The notes below the pieces were generated by a model. It saw only the letters and a list, made by a program, of their open reading frames with translations, did no database searches and was not told the origin of the DNA. Below are positions 47,201-58,146 of a stretch of DNA of 64,000 nt, in pieces (position 1 is the first letter of the stretch; each line of letters opens with the position of its first letter). The translations under genes and the position numbers were made by a program. This DNA comes from Amyelois transitella (lineage: Eukaryota > Arthropoda > Insecta > Lepidoptera > Pyralidae), in NCBI RefSeq assembly GCF_032362555.1, contig NC_083514.1, forward strand, positions 5,131,001 through 5,195,000. The letters run 5' to 3'.

Positions 47201-48206
47201 AAAGCAGGTTGACTAAGCAGATATACAAGGAGAGTGTGGAGGGAGGAGAGATCAAATTAAGGATGTCCTGGTAATGGGTCAGGTCAAGAGTACCCGAAAC
47301 CGCCGAGCTTGCATGAAAATAGTTATGAATGTAGATGAAGCGAAGAAAGTATGCAGAGATCGTGGCAAGTGGATATATATAGTCTCCTTCTGTCCCTCCG
47401 GGAAAGAGGAGTGTTTTTATGTATGTATTTTTATTCAAAGTTATTGACAGGTTGTCCATACTATAATTTTAAATTAAAAAGTATCTGTCTTTTACATGCC
47501 TAAAACCGCTATAATAATTTTTAATTTGTTATATCAAGATATGAGGTTAACATAGGCTATAATTTCGCGGGCAAGGTCTCAGATAATAGATAATGATATC
47601 GTGCACTTACATTACAAGAAATAACAATTTTTTAAATCAAATAACATCCAGTTGGTTCAGTTTGTTCATTAAATTAAATTGACTATGTAGATCTCTTAAA
47701 AGTAGGTACCCGGATAAACACGGTGTAATTTGACACTAACTGACACATGTTTGTAAACAACCGACCTGTCAATCGATAATCGATGCTGAGGGGAATTAAA
47801 ATTTAAAATAAGAAATGAATGTTTCTAACCACAGGGATGGATGGATAAGTAGTGCTAATTTTAATCTGTAATCTCAAAAAGTATATATCTCACTTATCTA
47901 TTTTAGTTTATTAACACAACATGCAAAATCAATTTTAGTCAGTAGGTATATTTATTTATTTTTCAACAATAATGTGCGTTTAGTTCCAGGTTCATCAACT
48001 GTCCATTTATTGTGTTTGTATTAATATTTCTTTATATGTGCAGCTACAGGCAGTCAGTACCTGTGGACTTCATCGTTCGAGAGTTGGCGTTTGAATCCAG
48101 CGCTAAGGCACTAGAGTTCTTAAATCATTTTCCTCTCACTTACATTGGCAGCAATCAGTCTCAAATCGATTGCAAAGCCAGCCTCCCAGCAATTGCTAAT
48201 ATTTAA
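44274..48206 (+). CDS. LENG8: LENG8 homologue, SAC3/GANP-domain protein
   Basis: Five exons join in frame to 723 residues: 44274-45346, 45458-45980, 46206-46410, 46499-46706, 48044-48206, all GT-AG. LENG8 is a nuclear protein related to yeast Thp3, linked to transcription and mRNA export. The first 150 residues are Asn/Tyr/Pro/His-rich and disordered; then a poly-proline region ([20 protein letters not shown]), then a conserved block ([40 protein letters not shown]) and an RS-rich stretch ([14 protein letters not shown]). Exons 2-5 hold the SAC3/GANP helical domain: [60 protein letters not shown]. The start is the tandem ATG pair at 44274/44277; the open frame upstream has no other ATG. Intron 4 carries a LINE. 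Confidence 0.92.
46946..47426 (+). mobile_element. 5'-truncated LINE in LENG8 intron 4
   Basis: Same family as 32117-32657: [20 protein letters not shown] and [20 protein letters not shown], then a frameshifting deletion near 47245. It ends in ATGTATGT and is flanked by ATTTTTAT (46938-46945 and 47427-47434). It is in sense orientation to the gene. Confidence 0.85.
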
Positions 48207-49504
48207 CATTTTCTGTTAGACAGCCGTCCTGTATATGTAGCATGTTGTTGCGTGGTGATGTAACAAGCTACCGCGGCCACAGGATTCGACGCTTGACCCT
48301 TGTCGTTCCCAGACACATATTATGCTCACCTTATTTTGATCAGCTTAACTAGGATGAGGCGGCAAAACAACAAAACACATTGCAACTTCAGATATTCAAT
48401 TGAAAATTAGAGGCAGTATTCGTCGGAAGGAATCTACATCAATGTGAAGTGATAACAGAGTTGGGAGTTTTAGTGTGAATATGAACAATGAGCAGTGCAA
48501 GACTTACAAAAGACAATTCAATACATGTTACTAAACGGATTTAAAGTGTTGTTTTAGTTTTCGTCCTGCAAGATTTATGTAAATATGTATCGTAAATTTA
48601 ATTTTATTTATATCAATACATGCATGCAGAATGTCACATAAATATTATTACATTATTTTAACTCTAACTTCTGTTATTTATGTACCCACATAATCAACTA
48701 CGAGAATGTCTCAAACTTATGTTAGCCACGTGAGAATTATACAGTTCGCAAATCTATACCGTCGATACATCGATTCTTCATCCCAACTAATACGAATGCC
48801 ATAAAGAACATTTACTTTTCATCCCGCCAAAAACGTGTGCGTGACTCCAGCAGGAAGTTTCGTTCTAGACCCTCCTGAGTATACTAAATAATTAATGCAT
48901 TATCTCGTGTAAATGTGCGCGAAATATAAAATTTGTGCACATAACCGTTTCGGAAATAAACAGAAAAAACAAATTCTGCTGGAGAAACGCTGTTCCAGCA
49001 GGAAGATTTTTCCTCCTGGAGCCGGAGAAGCAAGTAATGAATATCAGCAGATAGCTTATATTTCAGCAAAAAAAGTGCAGCAAAAATTTAATTTGTGCGC
49101 CATAGGGTTTTAGAGTTATTTAGTTTCCTGCTGGAGTCACGTTTTGCAGAAAGCTGTATCTCGGAAACCATTGAATATGCGACCTTGGCTTAAACATATA
49201 GGTAATTAATAGTGCTAATTTAATCTACTGTTTAAGAGTAATCGGAAATCCTAGAAGTAATTGATAAAGCCTTCTAGCGCTTAAACGGAAGCACTAAGAA
49301 GCTTACTGAAAGCTGCATTTAGGTCGCCTTGGTATTCTTAACAGATATAATAAGTTTCAGGAAAGTTCGTTCACGCATCTATCAGTAATTTAACTTTGAC
49401 TAACAACCTATTCAACCAAAGATATATATGTACACAACAAATTAATACTTACTTAGAAATACATGTCCTGAAAATTTCAGCTCTAGATAATGCGCATTTA
49501 TCTA
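48207..49504. other. LENG8 3' flank with a short inverted-repeat element
   Basis: The first part is probably LENG8 3' UTR. At 48834-49146 is a possible 310-bp MITE: CGTGACTCCAGCAGGAA near 48840 recurs inverted near 49120. No gene is seen. Confidence 0.45.
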
Positions 49505-50093
49505 GATATATATGACGCAGAGAAATGAGGATATCAGAAATTTCACGAAATCCCTAGGTATACCACGAAATCACGGAAGATGGTGAATAATCCTATTTAA
49601 TACATCTTCTTACTAAAAAATTATTAGTGATATGACAAAATACTATTTCAATCTAGTGATATATAATTTCACTCATCTCAATCTAGTGAAATAAAGAATA
49701 AAAAAGGTTCGTGCTAAGTCCTTTTAAAAGTACTTACATAATTATTAACCTAACCTAAGCTTTTTTTACGTGTGGAAAGACCTTCGTCTACCCGGCCGGG
49801 TACGGGAAGCCGGACGGGTTTTGTGGGGCTTGAACCCACTAAAACCACACGGTGCCATCGCCTACCGCTTTGTTGTAAGGAGCATGGACGTTATATATAC
49901 AATGGACGATTTTTACTCGGAGGTATCCATATTTCTGACATTTCACTAGATTTAATTTAGTGAAACGACATTTCACTGACTATTTTAGTAAGAAGGCGTC
50001 GTAAATAAGAATATTCAACATATGCCGTGATTTCGTGACATCCCTAGGGATTTCGCGAAATCTCTAGATACTTCATTTTCCTGCGACATATAC
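49505..50093. mobile_element. MITE with about 80-bp imperfect inverted repeats
   Basis: Left block TATGACGCAGAGAAATGAGG ... CACGAAATCCCTAGG ... CACGAAATCACGG; the right end is its inverse (CCGTGATTTCGTGACATCCC, CTAGGGATTTCGCGAAATC). The centre holds a GC-rich stretch (49775-49870, CTACCCGGCCGGGTACGGGA) and AATTTCACT/AGTGAAAT motifs. Non-coding. Confidence 0.7.
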
Positions 50094-50708
50094 AAAAAAA
50101 AAAAACATAACCTCAATTACTAGCTAACCGACCAAATTCGAATTGGCACAAAAAAGCGACGGATTCATACATTTCAATGACATTCATAACCGATTCATTG
50201 CGTACCACACTTTTTAAGACTTTTCCACATGGCGGCTAACAAATCTTCTGTGACGCCTCCGTGCGTCAGCCGCCACTCATTAAAGTGACGCCTTTACGCG
50301 TCTTCAGCCATGAGCGAACACATTTTGCTTCATGGTACGAATTTGGCTTGTCTATCTTGCTTGGCTGTCTTGGTCTATTAATATACAATTTTTGACATAC
50401 ATTTTTTATTATTTTACCCTACATACAGGGATAATTACTCTTAATATTTTTAAAATTTTGTAAATTTTATTCAAACCAATAAATAAAACAATTTTTTTTA
50501 TTACATTGATAAATTGCATTAAATTTATTCTTAAATATACCTTACCTCTAGAGAACCAGATATAACAGATTCCTGTTTTGCCTAGGCAGGTGGTTATATT
50601 TATATTTTTTTTATATCTAAGGAAAAATACTTTTATTATTTATAAGTTTCCATATTTTTTCCTTTGATGTTGAATTGATACTATTTCCGTGTTGGAATAT
50701 CTTGACTC
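50094..50708. other. MOSMO 3' flank
   Basis: AT-rich non-coding DNA with a GC-richer patch near 50230-50330 (GTGACGCCTCCGTGCGTCAG). Probably holds the MOSMO 3' UTR. No gene is seen. Confidence 0.35.
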
Positions 50709-53700
50709 TTAAAAATGTGGGAGACAAACCTTTCCAGCAAACAATTCTGATATCACTGTTATCCAAAGTGAGAGAACAAATAATATGTATGAAATTCCCA
50801 CTTGGTGGCTATTAGGCAGTTGGTATGGCTGGCCTCCAATTTCATCTACATGGAAGCCCATAGGGAAAATCACTGCAGCAAGACAGAAAACAACCACTGG
50901 AAAAATAAAACATTCATATAATACATACTTATGTACTTCAAAAGGAATATTAATATTTTACTAACTAACTACTACTAGGTACTTTAAAAGCTCTACTAAA
51001 CTGATTTTGATCCCCCATGAACTTAATGATTCTATTGACAGATCCTCAATCAAATTACATCAAAATCAAATCAACGGTTATTTACATCTATACTAATATT
51101 ATAAAGCTGAAGAGTTTGTTTTGTTTGTTTGCTTTGTTTGTTTATTTGTTTGTTTAAACGCGCTAATCTCAGAAACTACTGAACCGATTTGAATAATTCT
51201 TTCACTGTTAGATAGTCTATTTATCGAGGAAGGCTATAGGCTACATTTTATCCCGGATTTCCTACGGGAAACGTCAACAATGCAGGTGAAAGTTGAATGA
51301 GTCGGCCATCTGCGAGCTTTCCACGCGAACGCTGCGCAAACCAACAAAGATATAGAAAAACAATGTACTAAAGATGTGAAGTACTCATTTTTTGCCACAA
51401 AAAAGTCCGCGAGAGCATATATCTATCTCTTAAGGTTTACTTACAATAACCACTTTTATGTTCATTTTTTAAGATTATTTTTTCATTATAAACATAAGTT
51501 ATTTTGAAACCAATTTTCTTTAATTCAGTATTAATCCTTATCCAAATAAATATGTTTATTACTTTCGGCTTTTCATGTAGACTAAAATTGCCATTTACAG
51601 TATATAAATCAGACGAATAGGTTTTGAGATATAGTCGTTATAAGCAATTTGCAGCGAAACATTTAATACGGCGAACCAGCGTTTTTTCTAATACGCGTGA
51701 ACGCCTGACCGCCTGAGGAGGATGTTTGCAAAAATAAATAAATATGATGCCCAAAATAACTATTCCACGCGGACGAAGTCGCGGGCACAGCTAGTCTTAC
51801 ATAAAGTATGTATTTTCGCCTTTAGTTAATTAACAGACCTTACTGGCTTTACTTGCTCGGTTTAAAAAGATTAGTTTTCTAATTAAATAGGTATATAAGT
51901 TAAGATTAAAATTAAAAATTATATTTACTCACTTGCTGCAAATCCAACCCAACGGGCATATGAGATCACATTTCTATCAAAATGACTTGATGCAAGCAGT
52001 ATTACTGTTGTTGTTATGCAAATACAACCAATAAATATACATATTAGAGCAAGCAGCCACTCGGGCTGCAGGTCTGGAGTGAAACAAACTTGTGGTCTGT
52101 TGTACAATGTTATGCAAGACCACATTAGACCAAGGCGTGTGTCACCTAAAAACAAGTATAGAAAATAGATAAAAATTACCAATTTCCCAAAATTGGATAC
52201 ATCGGTTATTGACAATAATATTAGTCTATCCATTACCGTCTTCGAAAGTGCATGTGAAAGAAGCGAAACAAACACTGCAGCATTTTCATCGGACGTCAAT
52301 TTACAAATCAAAAATCTTAAATGTACCGTGGACAAATGCACATTGTCTACATTTAAAAAAAAATAGTAAATAAGTAAAAAACTAGCGTAAAATCACAGCT
52401 TTTTTTAGTTGCTATCAATATTTTTGTTATTATATTTAATTTTACACTTTTTTTAACAAATCACTATAAGTATATTCGATCAGAGGTTTATGAAAATTTT
52501 TCTAATTGATTTGTAGGAATTAAACCCAGTTATGTAAGAATTAATTCATAAAATAGATAGTTTGTGTCTTTATAATAGGGATGTGGACTGTACTCAAATA
52601 AGTATAAAATTTTACCACGAAAAGGTAATTTCTATAGTAAAAATAATAAAAAACACAATATTTTCCTCAATAAACAAGGGATTATTTTTTTATTTAATAA
52701 AATGTAATTAAATATTTCATCCTCAAGTCACGTGACAATGAACACCAATCAAAATGCGTGATGTCACGCGTTGCAATACAAGAATTTTCGCTGTCAAATA
52801 CTATGGTGTTTGTTGATATTTGGATCATATTATTACCGTGATTACCGTCCGATTATCTTAGCCACGGAAATACTTTGTGTAGAATGAGTCTGTTCTTTTT
52901 CTCTTTCACATTCCGCTATTGATTCCAATCTTTGCCTTTTAACTGCTAATAGTCGAGTTGTTATGTTTTTGGTTCGTCTTTTCTATCGGGTTGACATGCA
53001 TACTTTCTTGGCACACAACCTGCTCTCAGTCTGATCTGGGATACTGTGCCCATCAAATGATATTCTGGATAATTCTCCATATCATTGGCAACTATAATGA
53101 AACTACGAAACATTGTTTACTTTATTTCTAACCTAAAAATTCGAGTTTTCGTCTTTGAAAACTTGAAGAGTTAAATTATTTTAATACAAGTAAATGTAAC
53201 AAATATTATCAAACTTACATCAAAATGATCCTCACAGAAATACATTTTACTTTGTGTAGATACAAGTGCCGGATGCCGACGGGCTAATTGAAGCCAATTT
53301 TTCAGCATCGTTTTTGTACGTGGAACGTGAATAAACAGTTTTTCAGGTGTTTTTATAGTTGTAATTTTACACTGCGGCACCGCACAATATTTATAAAATT
53401 TTGAATTCATATTATTATCACACAACTATGAAATAACTATTCATTACATACAACTTCGACAATATTTTATAACGCGTGACGTCACTGCGGCCGTTTGACA
53501 GGTACCCGCGTTTTAGCGCGAAATTTTAAATAAATAATTTTAAAGGTATTACTTCAAATAAAAAAATAATAATAAATAGTTTGGGTTATATTCGGTACTT
53601 ATGCATGGTTTTAAACACTTTCCCAAAAATATTCCACATCCCTATTGGAAGAGGAAAACAGTTTACAGTTGCGCATTTTAAATCATAGATGGCGTTAGTA

Positions 53701-55280
53701 ATAGAATATAATTTTTTAAGTTGAAACTCATAATGTACTTTTTATAAATAACAAATAGTATAAAAAGAAAACCTTCATATCAAATTATTATGCTAAAGTC
53801 CAAACTCAAAGGTCTAAGTACCTTTTTTTCACAAAGTGTGGGTTTGCTTTGCTCCCTGCCCAATTAATGATTTCAATACAAATATTAACTATATCAAATT
53901 GAATCTCTTATTTATACAGTATGAATATATCATATTACTCTATGTTATGACAAAAATTCACATGCATATTATATGGCTATTATGTCAAACTCAGGCCAAA
54001 CATGTTTTGTTTATCATTAATATAATTCTAATGAATGGTTCTGGATCCGAAGGACTTTGACAGGCTACCAGAAGAGGCGTGCGAGGTTGAGAAAGACATG
54101 CTCGACCTCGCGTACGGCCTAACGGATACCTCGCACCTCGGGTGCCAAATTACCCTGACCAAGGATCTTGATGGGTTGGAGGTCAAGGTCCCGGAGACGA
54201 TAAACGATGCCAGGAGTTGATGTTCAAGGATTTGATCGATTTTACTTAAATGACAAGGTCAAGGCGCCACCCTAGGCCAGGTTAAGTAATACCACAGAAT
54301 ATGTAAGAAATAGGCATAGTTATACAACGCAAGTAAGTCACATGGACTTTTCATATACAAATTTACCAATTTTTTTCTTTGGTAAAGCATGAACTTGGGA
54401 TTCTTTTTTAGGCGATGGGCTAGCAACCTATCACTATTTGAATCTCAATTCTATCATTAAACCAAATAACTGAACGTGGCCATTCAGTCTTTTCAAGACC
54501 GTTGGCTCACACCGTCACCTAATGAATGGTTCTCTGGTATTACAAGCCGGGATTTCAGGACTTACTAAAGGATGACAGATTAATTTACCATACAGGCTGA
54601 ATCCTTGTATCAGGTTAAGACTAAGTGCTACCACCAAGTATGAGCGCCATATTAATGGTTGCTTGTCAAGGAAAATAGATGAGATTGGAAAAAAGAACTG
54701 ATCATCTGTAATTCTCGATCACAACAGATTAAGTTAGGACGAGTTAGTTATTCACTCACTCTGTTCCCACTCTTGTTTCTGTTGCCATATCTATAAGACT
54801 TGTTCAATGATGATAATAATTTAAAAAAAATATGTAATATAAATTATATTGTAACTTTTTGTGACTTACAATATTATTTACCTTTAAGAAAAGTAAAATT
54901 TTATTGTGTTGAAATTATGTTTAAATGGGCACAGCCATTGTAAGAACTAAGAACAAGTGAATACAATTACATACAAACATAATACATAGACTTATCTGAG
55001 AAATTGCGCTAAGTGTGACACTATAGAAGATTTGGACATAGTACACAAAGGGAAGTGGCACAGCTATCTCCCCATATCACTATATAATTTATACATGCTT
55101 TTATTATTGTATACTATGAAGTTATGTTTCTTGTTTAAATCCATGAAAATATTTGTATATTCCACATTTTATGTTACCTCCGACATCCGTTATTATCCAG
55201 TCAGGCATAGCTAAGCTTACTATTGCAAAAACATCTGCAGCCATGAAGAGTGTCCCTGATATCACTGTTAGTTTATCCAT
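50709..55280 (-). CDS. MOSMO: MOSMO homologue (modulator of Smoothened)
   Basis: Three exons on the minus strand join in frame to 167 residues, the same length as human MOSMO: 55280-55178, 52145-51933, 50896-50709. Known vertebrate MOSMO works with MEGF8 and MGRN1 to lower Smoothened at the cell surface and so dampen Hedgehog signalling. The N-terminus [20 protein letters not shown] is nearly the human sequence. Then [11 protein letters not shown], the extracellular loop [11 protein letters not shown], and the C-terminal [20 protein letters not shown] and [10 protein letters not shown]. Four hydrophobic segments are visible (about residues 5-25, 70-90, 103-118 and 135-158), a claudin-like layout. 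Donors and acceptors are consensus. Intron 1 (3 kb) holds a THAP element and a ferredoxin retrocopy; intron 2 holds a Helitron. Confidence 0.93.
51087..51794 (+). mobile_element. Non-autonomous Helitron, near twin of 24662
   Basis: It starts TCTATACTAATATTATAAAG and ends CAGCTAG before T, with the same terminal hairpin. Internal differences from 24662-25360 are few. A short TTTGTTTG expansion follows the 5' end. In MOSMO intron 2. Confidence 0.9.
52574..53646 (-). mobile_element. THAP-domain DNA element, copy 2
   Basis: 14-bp ends AATAGGGATGTGGA at 52574 and its exact reverse complement ending at 53646. The minus strand carries a THAP exon and remains of a second exon. It lies in MOSMO intron 1. 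TGACGTCA occurs near 53469, as in copy 1. Confidence 0.75.
52930..53425 (-). pseudogene. THAP protein of a DNA element, first exons only
   Basis: Exon 1 (53425-53219) encodes a complete-looking THAP domain: [39 protein letters not shown], then GTAAGT. Downstream, within about 53115-52930, a second piece reads [20 protein letters not shown] then [18 protein letters not shown], the usual sequence after the THAP domain in such insect elements, before a stop. No catalytic region follows, so this is a non-autonomous derivative. Confidence 0.7.
54035..54220 (+). pseudogene. Mitochondrial ferredoxin (adrenodoxin-like) C-terminal fragment
   Basis: The frame reads [20 protein letters not shown], then [20 protein letters not shown] and [14 protein letters not shown] before a stop. 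This is the C-terminal third of a [2Fe-2S] adrenodoxin-type ferredoxin, with the last cluster Cys in LGCQI. The other cysteines and the N-terminus are absent. Ferredoxins of this family pass electrons to mitochondrial P450s or Fe-S assembly. Ferredoxin similarity begins right after a 15-bp direct repeat, so this is a 5'-truncated retrocopy with no visible promoter. The intact frame suggests it is young. Confidence 0.8.
54043..54518 (+). mobile_element. Retrocopy insertion: ferredoxin 3' end plus SINE, 15-bp target duplication
   Basis: CTAATGAATGGTTCT occurs at 54028-54042 and again at 54519-54533. Between them lie the ferredoxin coding end, its apparent 3' UTR, and a SINE fragment (about 54395-54505) in the same orientation. 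This has the shape of a reverse-transcribed ferredoxin mRNA with a SINE in its 3' UTR. It lies in MOSMO intron 1, antisense to the gene. Confidence 0.7.
54395..54505 (+). mobile_element. SINE fragment
   Basis: ACTTGGGATTCTTTTTTAGG, GCGATGGGCTAGCAACC and TGAACGTGGCCATTCAGTCT match the central part of the SINE at 56885. The last 50 bases of the SINE and its ATGT tail are missing. Confidence 0.75.
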
Positions 55281-55493
55281 TTCGTTGTTGTGTACAGTAT
55301 TCTAATTCAACTTATACGATAAGCATTATACTTCATATATCACTGTTAGTATTCTTTAATAGAAAGAGAGCAATTTAGGTGTTTTTTAAACTATTTACTG
55401 ATTTCAAATAAGTGCTGTTTATGTTGTTTTTATTTTGTTCCAATAATCTCTATTCAGTTTGTGCCTATAGTATTAGTACCACAAACTAGAGAT

Positions 55494-56346
55494 ACTCACG
55501 TAACATCGATATATCGAATTTATTCGATGTTTTCCATACGATGTGTCGGTTTGATTCAATGTTATGTCAAACATTTATTGTATTCAATATATCGATATAT
55601 TTGTTCATAGAAATATCGGATATTTTCTTCATTTTTGTGGAATCTATTAAAAACTCTATGATTTTAACACTACTTGATGATTTCAATCACATTTGACTAG
55701 ATAATGCAATATCTGATGAATTATCGATCTGCTTGCTTAGTCCAATAGCAGGAAGGCCAATGAAAATCCTTTAGAGATTTGACAAGATCTAAAAATTAAA
55801 TATCGTAAGCTTTTTAAGATTGCCTTCAAATATTTAACTATTGTCGACTTAACATCCAAACATTTATTTCCAAATGGGGCTCAAATAGTTAGTCAACAGA
55901 GAAATAGAATGAAAGGATAATTAAACTTATATTTTTGCAGTTTGTCCAAAGATAATTGGTCTTTAATAGGTAAAGTGAAAGTTAGTTTTGCCGGTAGATT
56001 AGCTAGAACTAAGTATGTCTTTTTCTTTTATTGTTTTGAAGTTTTCTGGTAAGTAATAAAATATTTCTATTAATTTGTCGTATAGGCATAACTCATCTCA
56101 GTCATCTCACCACTACAATTCCGTTCAAGTAGCACTCATAGAAAATTACTAGTTTAGCTATGTTACTCTGGTCTCTGATTCTACATTCACACATACGAAA
56201 CCAACGACCACAAACTTTGAGCATTTTACTGAAAAAATGTAATATAAAACCTTAGTGGAAAGTTTTCGATATTGAAGAAGTGACGATGGTTTCTAGTGAT
56301 ATATCGATAAATATCTGTGCTGGGAACCGATGTTTTCTATCGAATA
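55494..56346 (+). repeat. About 850-bp AT-rich repeat, copy B
   Basis: Opposite-orientation copy of 43087-43988. It is interrupted at its right end by a Helitron (56347). Begins AGAGATACTCACGTAACATC. Non-coding. Confidence 0.65.
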
Positions 56347-56690
56347 CTAGCGGACCCGACAGACTTCGTTCTGTCAAAAAGATTTGTAATATGACAGTTT
56401 TTTGTTCCTATCTATTAGATCTACTTTGCTTAGACAACAGTGAACTTTATACATTAGCAATAAAGCTCAAATTGACTGTACGTATTAGTTAGAAAACTTT
56501 TGTATGGGATAAAGAAAAGGACTGTTTTTAAGGTTTTTCAGGCAATTATTTGGTATTTTTTCGTCGTAAAAACCATCCTTGAGCTTCGACAAATATTAAA
56601 AAAAAGATTTGGCCACATTGGTCCAGGCGTTCTTGAGTTATGCGCTTACCAACACATTTAGCGATTCATTTTTATATATAAAGAAGAAGA
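56347..56690 (-). mobile_element. Short Helitron
   Basis: On the minus strand it starts TCTTCTTCTTTATATATAAA at 56690 and ends with a hairpin (GACAGAACGAAGTCTGTCGG) then GTCCGCTAG at 56347, followed by T. It inserted into repeat copy B. Confidence 0.7.
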
Positions 56691-56789
56691 TAAATGTACA
56701 CCCCTACCACAAACTAAATAGAGATTTGATTAGTAGGTACCTAGTAAAAGGATCAATGTTTCGGCAACGCTAGGCTAGAGACGATTAAG

Positions 56790-57415
56790 GCAGACCTTGT
56801 TAACGTTACCAATTAACACTAAAAGTAACAATAAATAATGTAATTTTCAAAAAATAATTAAATTACGGATATCACGCCTATAACCGCCGTGCTATGTGGT
56901 TCCCGGCACCAATACAAAAAAGAATAGGACCACTCCATCTCGTTCCCATGGATGTCGTAAAAGGCGACTAAGGGATAGGCTTATAAACTTGGGATTCTTC
57001 TTTTAGGCGATGGGCTAGCAACCCGTCACTATTTGAATCTCAATTCTATCATTAAACAGCTGAACGTGGCCTATCAGTCTTCTCAAGACTGTTGGCTCGG
57101 TCTACCCCGTAAGGGATAAAGACGTGTTCATATGTATGTATGTATGTATGTACGCCTATAACGGGGTCACCGTCATAGGCGTGATTTATATATATAATTT
57201 AATCTTATAACGTTATACAACGATATTAAATTACGTTATATATTGTTAGGTACCTAAAAACTTTAAGAATAGCGATACCATTTAACTTTATATATAATGT
57301 TACCAATTACCGATATGAATATCGTTAACGTTATGTGAAGTGAATATCTGTTTTGTTTTATAAAAGATAGGTAACCGAAGTTTGTCTGTCACAATCACAA
57401 CGCAACTGTACAATA
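56790..57415. repeat. TAACGTTAT-rich repeat, left part, with SINE inside
   Basis: Many TAACGTTA variants occur here (56800, 57210, 57330) and again right of the MULE (60355, 60440, 60480). The MULE seems to have inserted into a larger repeat that continues at 60317. Confidence 0.4.
56885..57151 (+). mobile_element. Full-length SINE, 267 bp, with 11-bp target duplication
   Basis: ACGCCTATAAC flanks it (56874-56884 and 57152-57162). It starts CGCCGTGCTATGTGGTTCCC and ends in (ATGT)n. It is the best copy in the window; others are at 3462, 30620, 42166, 54395 and 62178. No clear tRNA promoter boxes were picked out, so the head may derive from another RNA. The 3' end resembles the LINE tail at 34530. 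Confidence 0.85.
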
Positions 57416-57425
57416 CGCGACACGA

Positions 57426-57711
57426 TTTGTTCTCACTAGTTCGATTCAGTAGTTCGATCATCGAACTAGTGAGAATTTTTTTTCTCATTTGTTCGACCGT
57501 CGAACTAGTGAGAATGTTTGTTCTCACTAGTTCGATCCGTTAACTTATTATTATTATTAATCGAGAAGCAAGAACATTAAGTACCGATATAATAGATATT
57601 GGTCACAAATACATACATTGTATAGGTAATTATAAAATGAAAATCTTTTAGGTATATTTTGTAGGTATAATTATTATTTAAGTATTATTATAATATAGTA
57701 AACGTCAAAAT
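57426..57711 (+). repeat. MULE left terminal inverted repeat
   Basis: It begins TTTGTTCTCACTAGTTCGAT. The first 110 bases hold four copies of TTCTCACTAGTTCGA or its reverse, in alternating orientation. It ends at AAACGTCAAAAT. Confidence 0.9.
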
Positions 57712-58146
57712 CACAATGTTGCATAATTAGATTATTTATTGTAAACATAATATTTAGGAACAACTATAGGTATTGTCTTTGGCCAAATACGTAGATGAAA
57801 AATATTTTTCTGTCTTGCTTGTCTCAACAAGCTTAATCAGAAACTAAAAAGAAACTAAAAAAATGCCAAAAATGCTTCAAAATTACAAATGTACAAAATT
57901 AGGTATAGGTATAGACATAACATTCATAAACATAACTTTGATAAAATATACATGATTAAATATATTTTTCTCTGTCTTACTTATCTCAATAAGCAGAGAG
58001 CGAAAAAACTTTGAATTTGTGTATTCCACCAAAGGATATATGTATATTGAACATTATATTAGGTACATTGGTTACGAAATCAAAAAAATAATGTAATAAT
58101 CAAATACTCAATTATTTTGTCACATTGAATCTCAATGTAACTATAA

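Noticed and set aside
53171..53425. THAP frame as a host THAP gene
   Set aside because: It lies between 14-bp inverted ends in a MOSMO intron and lacks further exons; transposon origin is simpler.
57426..57545. CRISPR-like short repeats
   Set aside because: The repeats alternate in orientation and belong to a transposon end in a eukaryotic genome; spacers are not unique or even in length.
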